Assembly: GCA_006384855.1 (NCBI GenBank)
Contig: VCJN01001513.1
Coordinates: 1 to 64,000 of the forward strand
Source: Tetraselmis striata
Lineage: Eukaryota > Chlorophyta > Chlorodendrophyceae > Chlorodendrales > Chlorodendraceae
Length of the DNA stretch: 64,000 bases
Direction: 5' to 3'
Shown: in pieces, positions 34,084-52,849 of the stretch
Layout of the letters: every line of letters starts with the position of its first letter
Position numbering within the stretch: the first letter of the stretch is position 1
The notes under the pieces: generated by a model
What the model was told of the DNA's origin: nothing
Seen by the model: the letters and a program-made list of their open reading frames with translations, nothing else
Database searches by the model: none
Position numbers and translations under genes: made by a program

Positions 34084-35995
34084 CCTCAACACCCGAAGCC
34101 GAGTCGCAATACGGGGTTTCGTGGGCTCCCGCAATGGATCACCCTCTCGCAGTACTCAACTCTTGAGGGTAGGTGATGGGGCGGACGCGCTCGGTACCAT
34201 GGCTGTTGCTCGTCATGGTTGTGAACGACAACAACTACGCCTCCTACTGCAACAAATCGGCGCGGACGCGACGGAGGAAGACGTCGTTCCGTGTCGCCAT
34301 ACTGGCCGTTTGCCGTCCCGCAATACGCTTCAACTCGGTCCGCAAGTCCTTCACAGAAGGGCATCGTGACATCAACGGTCGTCGCACGTTGTGCTTTTCC
34401 GCGGAACTACCCGTGTAATTGGTCCGTTCGGGGATGTCGCCGCTCATGCGCATGTGTTTTGAGAGGGCTCGTTGCCCTCGCCGTACATACCCGTGCCGCG
34501 GCAACGTTTGCGTGAACGGGGAGCGTAATAAGCGCGGCTCGATCCGTCGCAATTCTGACATTTCTTGCTGCAGTGTCGTCGTCACAAGGACAACGACAAC
34601 TTGAAGATGCACGTCGAGGGGCGCAGCTCTACCACCTTGCGTGTTTGACGTCTCGTGGTTACCGTAGCTACCTTTGATTTCCGGCTCCGGGTTTGGAACC
34701 TCGGTGGCCGCCGTTGGTGCAACAGCGGCGGCCGCCTCTTCAATCCATTACCCTCGTCCAGACACCCGTGACATCAATACGACGGACCGGGATAAATTAT
34801 CAAAGCATCTACGCCTGCCACCCCGCGTTTCCGACGTCACGACATCTCATCTTTGACATCACGAGCTGCCAACCAAGGGCGGGGTGGCTCCGCCACTTTG
34901 CGGGACCTATGCGTCCCGTGGCGTCATATCGTAGGTATGAGACTTGTGACGTTGTCGGCGGCCGTCGATGGTGAAGCAGCGCAACACTCCGCGAGGCCGC
35001 GACGACGACATACCCGCGACGACGACCTACCAATCAAGTCGGCGGGTGTGCTGCGACGTCGCCGGCAACCGACCCGACGCACATCAAAACCGTTATGGCA
35101 CGGCCACACCAGGTCCCTTGTGCCCATGCCCCGATGTGCTTTGCGTTCCGAGTGCCGCCCCTCGTCGTGTGAGGCGGCGGGGCGACCGCCGCGGGTGATG
35201 GCAGCAGCCGTACACCGCCGTCGTAGTCGCGGGGTCACGAGTCCACCCTCCGTATAATTAGTGTACACTGCTGGTACATGTGCAGCAGAGTTACCGTCGC
35301 GTCGCGTACATCGTACCGCTTCCGTACTTGCTCCACTTGGTTGTATGCGGCGCGCTCGCGTCGTGCCTACACGCGCAGCCCGTAATCATTGTACTTGTGC
35401 CGCTTTGCGGGGTATTCGCCAGCAACCTGCCCGCTCCTATGAACTTGCACTCCCGGTTTCAGTCGCGCGCCGCCATGGCGCGCGCTGGCAATTGTTGCAC
35501 GCGGCGCCGTTTGGAGAAGGTGCCTCCCTAATAATTTCGCCATCTCGCCTCCCTAATAAGTCCGGCCTTAAATGTCGTTCGCCGGCGCCAACGTCTCCCA
35601 TCCGCGTTTGCTCTACGCCCGCGCCTCGATCGAGGTCCATGCACGTCTTCTCGGTGCGAGACAAACCAAGCAAGACATATTATGCCCTCGTCTGGTCGGC
35701 ACGATTGCCCACGCTTGCAGTCGCAAACGAACCGTGTGTAACTGACAAACCATACTCGATTGCATGTTTGACATGATCTAAACATGTTTATGGGGTTTCC
35801 CAACAATGCTAGCTGTCCTAGAGTAACTCGTACGGTGTGCTGGTGGTTTCAAGCGGTGAAGTTGCCGGTACGACCACTAGGTTTATTTAGTATGGGCTGC
35901 TTCATCGCCCATGGGCTTTGCGTTCTCGGCCGGGGAGCTACTTAGGACAGCCACCATCAGCTCGCCTGCCATTTTCCAGCTCGCTACCTTCGGCA
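33613..35995. repeat. Dispersed repeat R, two copies of about 160 bases
   Basis: 33616-33775 and 35838-35995 are close direct copies: CTGGTGGTTTCAAGCGGTGA, then ACTAGGTTT, GGGCTGC..CATCGC and CCACCA.CAGCTCGCCTGCC, CTTCCAGCTCGCT. The second copy continues left to about 35780 (TTTCCCAACAATGCTAGCTG); the matching left part of the first copy is at 28945-28986, on the far side of the retrotransposon. The 2.2 kb between the copies shows no recognised coding domain, so these could be long terminal repeats of a decayed element or dispersed repeats. Confidence 0.7.
34047..34079. repeat. Poly-G tract after a TG run
   Basis: A (TG)n run followed by about 30 G bases, in the spacer between the two R repeats. 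Confidence 0.9.
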
Positions 35996-35999
35996 GCGC

Positions 36000-43776
<7,777 letters not shown>

Positions 43777-43905
43777 GGCGGCGCGGCCCACTCTCTCTGG
43801 GGCCGCGTGTCCCTGCCTGGCTGTGGTGCCGGGCGTATGGTAGGCCCCAGGCGGGTGCGGCTAGCGAAGAGGGAATTGGTAGCCCTCCCGCACCTGCGCC
43901 ATGAC

Positions 43906-43910
43906 TGTAA
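43906..43910 (+). promoter_or_regulatory. TGTAA polyadenylation signal of MSI1
   Basis: TGTAA, 130 bases after the MSI1 stop, in ATGACTGTAAACACAG. It fits the green-algal polyadenylation signal. Confidence 0.5.
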
Positions 43911-46068
43911 ACACAGCGCCTATTGTACATTCCAGTACGCCAGCGCCCCCCTCCGCCCCCTTCGCACTCAGCACAAAGAGATTCCGCACTCGCTATGCTG
44001 AGGCTCATCGTCCGTGATCAGGTGTAGAATATATAGGTTGTCTACCTACTGTGTACTCGTACCGCATCTGCGTTTTATTTCTTTGTTCATTATTGCAGGG
44101 ACAGCAATAATAAGGCAGCGACAACGAGCTAAGGATTGCATCATATCTTCGCCACATTCAACACGGGCAATTCTTCGTTGCCGTCGCACGAACGAAGCGT
44201 GTCGGAGGAAGCGCATCTGGCTACGCAGGCAGAGTACGGCTCGCATTCGACGTATGCTCCACTCAACTGGCAATGCAGTCGTCGCTATCGTTACAAATCT
44301 CGCGCAGCAAACTCCGGAATTTCATTATGCCCTGCAAGGGTAGTTCCGGGAGCAGTCGCGACAAGTTCCCTGCGGGGCGGGTGCGGAACGCGCACAGCGT
44401 GTCCCGAAGCCCGACCGCCACCACGTTATTCGTGTTGCGACTTGCGAGTGCAAGCCAGCCTCCGTACCAGTAGCCGCAGCTCACAATGGCCTGCTGTTTA
44501 TCGTGTGCCGTCAAACATATCTCCCGATCGGCTCCCGCCGAAAGTGACGAGCAGCAGCAACAAGAAGGTGATCATGATCAACGCCATCGTAGCAGTGGGG
44601 CTCAACAAGTCCACGCCGGTCCAGCCCCGGAACAGCCTAGCCCGGATGCCGCGCTTTCCGGTTCCAGCGGAGTCCACGTTCGATACGAGTGCGGCCTGCA
44701 CCGCTTGCCATCGGACACCATGTCGTCCCGACCTCTTCCCCGAGGTGCTACCGCTAGCTTGCTCAAGTGGCTTTTGGGCTACCGCTGTGCGCGCTGTCAT
44801 TGTACTGTCTCGCCTGGGGATCACGCACCAGCCGCCGAGCCTCGGAGCTGATGAAAAATGCTTGGACGTTGCTCGACGTGACTGACTGTCCGCTGGATAA
44901 CCTCCCAGTATCGATTGGGCTGGTGGAGGTATAATTTGCGGCACCTACGCAGTCGTGGGTGAGCTGTGAGCTGTCGTGTGGGTGGGCGCAGCAACTCGGG
45001 CGGCTGAGGCCTTCCGGTGGAATTCGGTTCGCCTGTTGGCTCGGCAGTCCTGCGCGCGCGCATCCGCTGTCGGTAAGGATTAGTTGCTGGGAGGGTTTCG
45101 AAAAAGTTGATACGACTCCGAGTATTGGTACCAGTACTCTATATATATTTCAAAAACTAAATATTACAAACTCAGAAATTAAATACATATCCCCATACTG
45201 TATATATATATACCGTAGCTGTGCCTGTAGGTACTGATCGTAGCTACTACGGGTACTGGAACTACTCTGCAGTGGTTCCAGGCGCGGCGCCAGGAAAATC
45301 AAGTCCTCGTACAACAACAACATATAGCGCTCAGCTGAAAGCTGCTAAAAGCTAATATGCTCAATTTTGCTCAGGGTTTGCGCGCGCGTGATGCCACAAA
45401 GATCTAGTTGCTGTGGTGATGAGCTATATAATTATGGGATGTAGCGACCATATACCCATATGAAAAAATAGTGCTGATAATTCAAGTAAAGTACGGCCCA
45501 TATTTTTAAGGCCGGCAAGATAATTCGCCCGACGATGTTTTTCTACACTTGAACTACTCTAGCATAATATGCCAGGAGTAGCAGTCTGGGGCCGTCCGGG
45601 AATGCGGGCCAGAAAGTTTTTGACGCCGGGTAATTTGATGCGAATTCAGAACATCAACTTGCAATAAACGACCGCATCGTTTGCAAATCATCGGCAGCAT
45701 CGTGGCACTGCAATCGTCAGTGTGTCGTTATGTACACGGGATTCAACGCAGTTCGATTACGACAACACGCGCTCCTGTGACCCAAGCGTGCTCGGTGTGT
45801 GGGCGGGCTGAACGACTGCGATCTGCGCATCCGACCATTAAATATGAAGGCATTAGCGATATCCCACCATGTCTGCATTTCGGCCAGTCAGGAATGGATG
45901 AATTCGTCCCCACCTGTCACACAGAATGCCGTTCGCCACCCAGAGCCCATGCTGCTATTCGCACCAACGAAGAATCGCAGAAAGACAGGCTTGCCTACTC
46001 AAATGCTGCCTATACCGCGGCTACCATGCCCCAGTGGGGAGCGCGAATGCGAGGCAGTAATGCACACT
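43911..46068. other. Spacer between MSI1 and COX11
   Basis: Mostly unremarkable sequence. AT-rich around 45130-45230 and 45420-45560. Apart from the weak minus-strand candidate at 44263-44944 there is no supported gene. Confidence 0.5.
44263..44944 (-). CDS. Weak candidate for a small secreted or membrane protein
   Basis: Minus strand. A frame ending at 44498 contains a hydrophobic stretch, ALIMITFLLLLLVTFGG, near 44600-44540, that could be a signal peptide or membrane helix. An overlapping second frame (44514-44263) reads HDKQQAIVSCGYWYGGWLAL and SLLREICNDSDDCIAS before a TGA. A short intron ending in CAG near 44495 could join them. No family is recognised and the frames may be chance. Confidence 0.25.
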
Positions 46069-48652
46069 TCACTGCGGGATGGGCGCCGTGAGCGCCTCGC
46101 CGGGCTGCGGCAGCTGCGGGTAGGGCTTCCCCTCCTCCACCATAAAGAACGTGTATGAGAGCGTCAGGTTGTCCACGCCCTTCAGGCGCGCGTCCGTGGC
46201 GAACTCGGGGTCCACGTAGAAAAAGACGGGCATGTCGATCTTCTCGCCTGGCCGCAGCAGTTGCTCCTGCGGGCAAAGCCAACCGTTCAGCGGAGGGGGG
46301 CAGACAACCCATGCAGGCCCCAGCCCCGGCCCCGGTCCCGATGCTGATGCCAATGGCAATGCGCTGCGACCGCTAGGGCTGCAGCGGCGGACCTCAAAGC
46401 AGAAACACTGGATTTTGTTGAAGTAGAGCCCGGCGGCTTGCGGGGTGACGTTGTAGGTGGAGACGCCCGTGATGGCTTGGTCACTGTAAGGGGGGGGGGG
46501 GGGGGGGGGGCTCTCTGCGTCTCAGTGGCATGTCATGAGCACGCCCCCTTGGCATCACTACTGTGCGTCCCGGCGGCTGGCAAATGTAACAGCAGATAGT
46601 GCGCCCCTGAACATAACTACCGTCTAGATCGCTATCTGTAAAGCATAGACTGATGGATAGCGGATACGGTTGCCGGCGCGCCTGTGAGAACACGTCACAA
46701 AGGCATCAAATTGGGCTGCTTGCGTGCAGCTATGATGGGGACATCCGGCCGATTTCCGCTAAAGAGCTGCTTCACTCCTGCAATAGTTTTTTCTGCATGT
46801 CACGTCTGGCAGGTGGGGCAGGTTCTTATTCGCAAGACTACCATTAACCCCCCCCCCACCCCCCCCCCCTGCCCCTCTTTCCCCTGCCGGCCCGGTCCAA
46901 TTGGCCGTAGGCACCTCGGGATCGAGGCTGGGATTGCGTGCTGCCATAGGCGCATTGACACTGCTACGTGGTGAGCCGCAATTCTCTACCCGCCGGTCAG
47001 TAGGTGCACTGGAATGATGTGGGCTATGTGGGACGATGTGGGATGTACTATTGTTTCGGTCATAAATTGTACCCCTAAAAAACTAAAATCAGATACAGAC
47101 AAGTATTTACCATTTTATAGTTCTCTTTTGTTGGAATCTTACACAATTATACTGTGGGTCAAGGGGAGGGAGGGGGGGGGGACCTGATGTTGTGCGCCGT
47201 GTAGAACGCCAGCGCGCTCTCGCCAGGCCGGACCTGGATGGAGCGCTGCGTTGGCCGGAAGGTCCAGGGCATGCCGTCGGTCACGTCGGCGTTGAAGTCC
47301 ACCGTGATGACGCGGTTCCGGGCGGCCCTGGGGGCACGACAATGGGGCACCGCCGTTGGCGTCGAGTTTAATCCAACCCCCCCCCCCCCCCCCCCCCCCC
47401 CTTGTTGCTAGCAGAGTGCGGCAGGCAGCTGCCAGGGCGTTGCAGTGATATGTATGGAGTCTCTGCCTACCGGTACCAATATCAATTCTCGATTTCGGGG
47501 GCGCTGGAGCTTTATACGCTACATTACATTCCTTCAGCATTTCCAGTTTTCGTGAAATGCCGAAAAATAACACAATAAGCCATCCAAAACAACCCCAGGG
47601 TGGTTTGGGCCGGAAGGGCGCGCACTGCGCCTGCTCCGAGTCCTCGCTGTCCCGGATCTTCTCCTCCACGCTCTTCACGCGCTGCACGGTGCCGCCAAAC
47701 CCTGTCGCCTGTGCGCGCAGCGCCGGCACGGGTGAGGGTGCGGTAGGGGCGACTACCTCACTGGCAGCACAGCAGCGATGCCTTCCATTGCAGTAGAGGG
47801 CCCCGGGCTGCCGCACCTGGCAGAACATGCGGTAGAGGGGCACCGAGGCGTAGGTGATGCCCACCATGCCTACCACAACAGCCGTCTGCGAGAGAGCATG
47901 GGCCAGGTCAGCCACGCCGGGGGTGGGCCGATAGTGTTGGCCGGGATAGCAAGAAATCATCTGAAGTTCCGGGCACCAAGCCCAGAGTCTCGGAGCATAG
48001 TTGCTTTCCAAACCGGCCAGGATTCAATTCTGGTCCAGTTCAGCGGCATTCATCCTGAATTCAAGCTGGGTTGCGATGCCACTATCTGCCTAGTTCCACA
48101 CATACTATTAACTGGATGCAGGCATGCTGCATGCGCCGGGATCGACTAGCGCTTCGAGGCTGAGTTCTGCTGAATTCCACACGAGGCCCTCTGGGATGCA
48201 TTCGGTAAAAGTAGCTCTGCCCAGCACGTCAGGTCGAGCTGAACTGATAAATAACCAAGTCCCGCCTTCGCGTCTGGGTAGCCCTGCTGTGGACCTGGTG
48301 GGCATGATCGGGCCGCTGGTTGCCATACCAGGTAGAGTGCTTGCTGCGTGGACCTCTTGCGTCCCTCCTCCAGCACCTGCTGGTTGCTGCGCCCTGCGCC
48401 GCCCGCCCTCTCCGCGAGCCCGCGTGCGCCCAGGGACCCCCACGACAGCTGCAACTGCGGCGGCGGCGGCTGGGGATGGGGCTTGCCTGGCGCCCCCCGA
48501 GCCCGGGTCCATGCCGCCCACTGCGCCGATGCCAGGGACGGCTGGCCCGCCGCGCTGCGAGTACTAAACAGCGCCGAACCTCGACCGTGCACGCGGCTGG
48601 CGGCCCCTTTGTGCACCGCCTCCAGGCAGGGCCTAAGCACTGCCCGCAGCAT
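46069..48652 (-). CDS. COX11: Cytochrome c oxidase assembly protein COX11
   Basis: Mitochondrial inner-membrane copper chaperone that builds the CuB site of cytochrome oxidase. Six exons, all in phase: 48652-48329, 47885-47817, 47708-47626, 47327-47184, 46483-46393, 46266-46069, giving 302 residues. The first exon is Arg/Ser/Ala-rich, fitting a mitochondrial targeting sequence, and ends KRSTQQALYL. The next encodes the membrane helix AVVVGMVGITYASVPLYRMF and the CQ that follows. Then ATGFGGTVQRVKSVEEKI, VITVDFNADVTDGMPWTF, ESALAFYTAHNIS, AITGVSTYNVTPQAAGLYF, the copper-binding KIQCFCFE, and IDMPVFFYVDPEF with LTLSYTFF. The ATG at 48652 is chosen because codons further upstream in frame start only with GTG. 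All donors are GT; the one at 47183 runs straight into a C run (GTCCCCCC). Confidence 0.95.
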
Positions 48653-49530
48653 GACGCCGGCAAGCTCGCGAGCGGACGGCAGCAGCACGACAGTTGCGGA
48701 TCGGTCGCGGCGCAGGGCGGGCGTTGCTGGAGTGAAGGTCGCGGCTTATTCGGAGAGGGGGGCGATATATGCGGCGCTGTCTTCGGCTGTTCTGCAGAAG
48801 CACTCAGGGACGACTCTTGCAGAGGAGGTTGTCGAATCTTTCAAAGCCTGCGTGCTGCAGCAGAGGGCCGGGGGATGCTGGGGAAATAAAGGTAAGGAAT
48901 TTCACCAGCACTAGTCGCCAGTTTCAACCAGCAATTGAGCAGCCTCGGGTAAACCTCACTAGCGCGCTCACTGCCCCGAGCGCAAGAACTGCGCCGGCCG
49001 TCGTAGAGACGCTGCAAGGGTTTCACTGGTGCCAGTCCTGTCCCGGGGGCGAAAAAAACAAAACTAGTCGCCAGTCACCAGTGCGCTCTCTCGCGGCCGC
49101 GTAGTTCGGGTAGTGGCGACTACAGGTACGGGATAGTCCCTGCATCATCAGGGACCAAAAGAACAGTCGTCCCTACTTCAGAAACTTGCGCAGTCGCGCC
49201 ACGTCTCAGCAAATTATGATAAATGGCGCGCGTCGGCGGATGATATCACATGGATGATGAGTTTTACGGAGTAGTCCGCCGCGAACCCTGTAAAAACCTG
49301 TCCCGGAGGAAAAACTTCAAAAACGACCCCCACTTGTCACCGCTGCTGTCATATAGTCGCTAAATAATATAATAATCCTTCGTCACCCAATATAATCCTA
49401 GGTAGTAGCGACTGCAGGCATTCATGACTGCTATGGCGGATGAATCCTGAATAAATCTAGCGATCGTGAACTAATGACGAAACTGTCACGAATATGATTG
49501 GACGCACATCTCCACACTGAGATACTGTAC
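48653..49530. other. Spacer upstream of COX11
   Basis: Holds the presumed COX11 promoter on its left. Repeated short TAGTCGC/GGCGACTA-type strings occur around 48910-49420. No gene seen. Confidence 0.5.
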
Positions 49531-50472
49531 ATGATGTTGTTTGTCGCCCTGACCAGCATAACCCAGGGGCAGGTATCCCATACTACTATACCAGGCCCCA
49601 ACCCCGCCCCCAACCCCGCAGCCACACCACCGCCGGCGCGCATCCCCGAGTCACCCGCGGCACTGTCCGAGGCAGCTTCACAACACCTATCTTCGCCCGT
49701 CGGTCCGCACTTCACGGTGATGACTCCGCATGCGCGCCGCCCGCCATGGTCCAAGCCGCACCCCTCCGCCCCCCTTTCCCCAACCACACCCGCTCCCCTC
49801 CCCAACCCCGCAGCCACACCACCGCGGGCGCGCATCCCCGAGTCACCCGCGGCACCGTCCGAGGCAGCTTCACAACACCTATCTTCGCCCGTCGGTCCGC
49901 ACTTCACGGTGATGACTCCGCATGCGCGCCGCCCGCCATGGTCCAAGCCGCACCCCTCCGTCCCCCTTTCCCCAACCACACCCGCTCCCCTCCCCAACCC
50001 CGCAGCCACACCACCGCGGGCGCGCATCCCCGAGTCACCCGCGGCACTGTCCGAGGCAGCTTCACAACACCTTTCTTCGCCCGTCGGTCCGCACTTCACG
50101 GTGATGACTCCGCATGCGCGCCGCCCGCCATGGTCCAAGCCGCACCCCTCCGCCCCCCTTTCCCCAACCACACCCGCTCCCCTCCCCAACCCCGCAGCCA
50201 CACCACCGCGGGCGCGTATCCCCGAGTTACCCGCGGCACCGTCCGAGGCAGCTTCACAGCACCTTTCTTCGCCCGTTGGTCCGCACTTCACGTTGATGAC
50301 TCCGCATTCGCGCCTGTGCGCGCAGCGGTGTGGGTCGCACCGCCAACTCCACAAGGCTCAAGACATGAAGACGGAGGCGGTGCTCATTCTCGCGTGGGCT
50401 TCTGGCAGCTTTATTGAAGTTGCCCGTAACGTTGTACTACGCCGTAGTCTCTTGTTGCTTACGCTTTTGTAA
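49531..50472 (+). CDS. Possible secreted Pro/Ser-rich protein made of 64-residue repeats
   Basis: From ATG 49531 the plus frame begins MMLFVALTSITQGQ, which resembles a short signal peptide. It continues through almost four 64-residue repeats (AATPPRARIPESPAAPSEAA, SQHLSSPVGPHFTVM, KPHPSAPLSPTTPAPLPNP) and ends LLLLTLL at 50472. Proline-rich composition recalls algal cell-wall hydroxyproline-rich glycoproteins. Because the DNA unit is 192 bases, a multiple of three, other frames and the minus strand are also open for 180-300 codons, so openness alone does not prove coding. The C-terminus lies beside a retrotransposon fragment. Confidence 0.35.
   Translation: MMLFVALTSITQGQVSHTTIPGPNPAPNPAATPPPARIPESPAALSEAASQHLSSPVGPHFTVMTPHARRPPWSKPHPSAPLSPTTPAPLPNPAATPPRARIPESPAAPSEAASQHLSSPVGPHFTVMTPHARRPPWSKPHPSVPLSPTTPAPLPNPAATPPRARIPESPAALSEAASQHLSSPVGPHFTVMTPHARRPPWSKPHPSAPLSPTTPAPLPNPAATPPRARIPELPAAPSEAASQHLSSPVGPHFTLMTPHSRLCAQRCGSHRQLHKAQDMKTEAVLILAWASGSFIEVARNVVLRRSLLLLTLL
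49609..50310. repeat. 192-base tandem repeat, about 3.7 copies
   Basis: Units begin at about 49609, 49801, 49993 and 50185, each with CCCAACCCCGCAGCCACACC. They are nearly identical, differing mainly at single bases (e.g. CCGCCGGCG versus CCGCGGGCG), and the last unit drifts at its right end. High identity implies recent amplification or gene conversion. Confidence 0.95.
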
Positions 50473-50486
50473 TCCAAACCAGTACC

Positions 50487-50570
50487 CTGGTATGCGGGAT
50501 GCGGGCCGCTTTTAGGCGGCTTGCTGTGTTGTTTTTCTAATTCTGGGGAACTGCCCTTTTTGTAATTCAC
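50487..50570 (+). mobile_element. 5'-truncated copy of the non-LTR element
   Basis: 84 bases nearly identical to the extreme 3' end of the element at 28995-33604 (TATGCGGGATGCGGGCCGCT, then the TTTTAGGCGGC stop region, and ATTCTGGGGAACTGCCC). It is flanked by ACCAGTACC at 50478-50486 and 50571-50579. Only the 3' end is present, as expected for abortive target-primed reverse transcription. Confidence 0.85.
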
Positions 50571-50579
50571 ACCAGTACC

Positions 50580-51696
50580 ATGTAGCGACAATAGTGCTCT
50601 TGTCAGGGGGCCATATGCGTAGTCGGGCGTATCTAAATCGGCGTGAGGCGGGGTGGAGACCGGCCACGGATAAGTGGGTTGGTTGGACGGGGCGAGGCAA
50701 TCCCATCCCACAGCCACCCCGCATGCTACAGATACTGTTGGGGACCGCATATGAGCTCCGTTTTCCCCGGGATCCGGGAGAAATTGCGATTTCTAATTCA
50801 AACATGCATAGGTGATACTTCTCCGGTACGAATTCAATATTTGTACAATATTACTCCCTGAGGTAATCCTTAGTACACGCAGCAAGACAAATGGCTGGCC
50901 ATTTATCTCTCTCCCCTATTCGAAGTTTCGCACATGGGTTTTTGTTGGCAACTACAAGTAAAATATTTGCTATTTTTGTGTCTCGCCTATTATTCGAACA
51001 TGCTTGGAATGGCTACTTATGTTTCTCCCTTATTGATTCTAACATGAGCTTTAAATGGCAACACGTTAAATACGCAGCGTTCGGTGGAAACGCTATGTGC
51101 GCTTAATATTGTTCATTACACTACCAGGTTTTAATTACCATTATTAGGTACTAACCTCGAAGCCGCCAATGGGGGGCTAGGGCTGCGCGGGCCGAGTCGG
51201 GGCGGAGAGGGGCAATGCGATGGTGGAATCGAGTTGGTTGTGGTAAAGACGAGTTGCGATGACCACCCGCCGCGAGGGCCGCGCCTGCGACTCCCTCAGT
51301 TCTAAGTTCTAAGTTCTAAGTTCCCGTCAACACCCGTAGCCTAGCGCTAGCTATACGGTATAGCTAGGCGACGAGCTCGGTCGACTAGGGGGAGGGAGGA
51401 AGGCTGCGGGTTGCGGTGACTACACAACCTCTGCCGCGCCGAGGTGGCGGCGTGGGGTTGGCATCGTCCCGTCGGGTTGTGCTTGGTGGCACTTCGACGA
51501 CGCGCCGACGGGATGCCTGGCGACGGAATAATGCGCACTGCGCGCCTGTATGTGGCAAATAAAGCGCGATGTAATAGGTCGTTTCCTATTTCTCCCGCGT
51601 GATGAGAAACACTTCTCCTGTGGGAGAAATATGCCCCTGTTTATTCTCACGATCTAGCGCGGCTTTTCTCCCGCGGAAGAAGTAGCGATTTTGTTT
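50580..51696. other. Spacer with no gene
   Basis: Short open frames without domain similarity. TCTAAGTTCTAAGTTCTAAG triplication near 51300-51320. Confidence 0.5.
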
Positions 51697-52021
51697 ACTA
51701 CCATTAGTTTGGGGTACCTTCCGCCCAGCGCGCATTGCGCGCGTTCTCCTGCGACACGCGCATCCACGTAGTGGCACGCGTGTTACGCGCTCAGCTACAC
51801 ATCTAACTAAGCACGAGCATGGACCGCAGTGCTACGGGCGTGATACATCGCCCAAATAAGACGTAGAAAACTGCCGTAACAACGAGCACGGTCAACTCTA
51901 GCACATCGCCGTGAGTCGAGCCCTCTAAATAGAAAAAGGACTATACATAAAAAGCATAGCGGGCTCTCTACAATGCCCATCTTCCATCTTCGCGCCCAGC
52001 CTACCATGTGGCGGGTCGCGT
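51697..52021 (+). repeat. Left direct terminal repeat of the DIRS-like element
   Basis: Matches 54588-54908 over its whole length with scattered substitutions and small gaps, so the insertion is not recent. Both copies end at GTGGCGGGTCGCGTC, after which the sequences diverge. Confidence 0.75.
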
Positions 52022-52849
52022 CGATGCTTGCGGGTCGTCCCTCACCCGCAAGACGCTTTGGCTTCCCCGCACGCAAGACCCGCGTGTGAAGACCCGCCGA
52101 CCCTAGACCGCCATTCCACGACCGAACGTCTTCATGGGTGCGAGTAGCTTGTCTCTGCAGGTCCTGCCGATTGATGCCGACTTTAAATGGCAGTCTTCGA
52201 AAGGCGAGCGCTAAGACATCGCGCTTCTCTCTTCTCTTTCTCGAGCCCCCATTCCGACCGCGCCTACCGCCCGGATTGGTGGTACTAGATGCCCCTTCAC
52301 GTGTCTCACTGATACGGCATGCCCCATCTTAGTAGCCGACTGCTTGGGGCCTCGGCATGGCTACTCGATTCACGTTCTTGCCTCGTCACTAATCGCGATT
52401 CCGCTCCCAACATGTGGCCGACTCGGCAGCCGTAGTCGAACGAGCGGCCCCGTCAAGCCGACTACTCTCACCGCGACGTGCCACGCTTACCCGTAGTCTC
52501 CGGGCAATCGACGCGTCTTTATAGAGCGCGAACAAGCAGCCACGTGCCAGCCGCGCAGTCATGCGCCATCCCGACTACGCCAGAACTCTTGTACTCCCGA
52601 GTCCAACTACGTGTCACATGGTGCGACGCAAGCGGCAAGTTTGGGCGGACTCAGGTGCCGGCCGCAAAGTCGTCGACATGATCCGCAACGGCGTGCGCTC
52701 GCCATACAAGAACGGGCCGCCCACCCCCTCTCACCAAGGCGTCTCGATGGGGGACGCGACCCCCGACCAGCTAGTACGCTTCATGGACGGCGATAACGCT
52801 CGTTTCTTGGCTAGCGAAGCGTGGGAGGAGGACCATCACTGCTCGCGGT

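Noticed and set aside
33613-35995. LTR retrotransposon bounded by the two R repeats
   Set aside because: The 2.2 kb between them has no polymerase, protease or integrase motif, and a part of R also occurs at 28945, so dispersed repeats explain it as well.
44136-44885. 249-codon plus-strand frame
   Set aside because: Composition is Ser/Arg/Pro noise without domain similarity or splice links; a minus-strand alternative is at least as good, and both are weak.
49431-50354. 307-codon minus-strand gene
   Set aside because: Its openness follows from the 192-base period; it lacks a start context or signal sequence. The plus frame is slightly better supported, and neither is certain.
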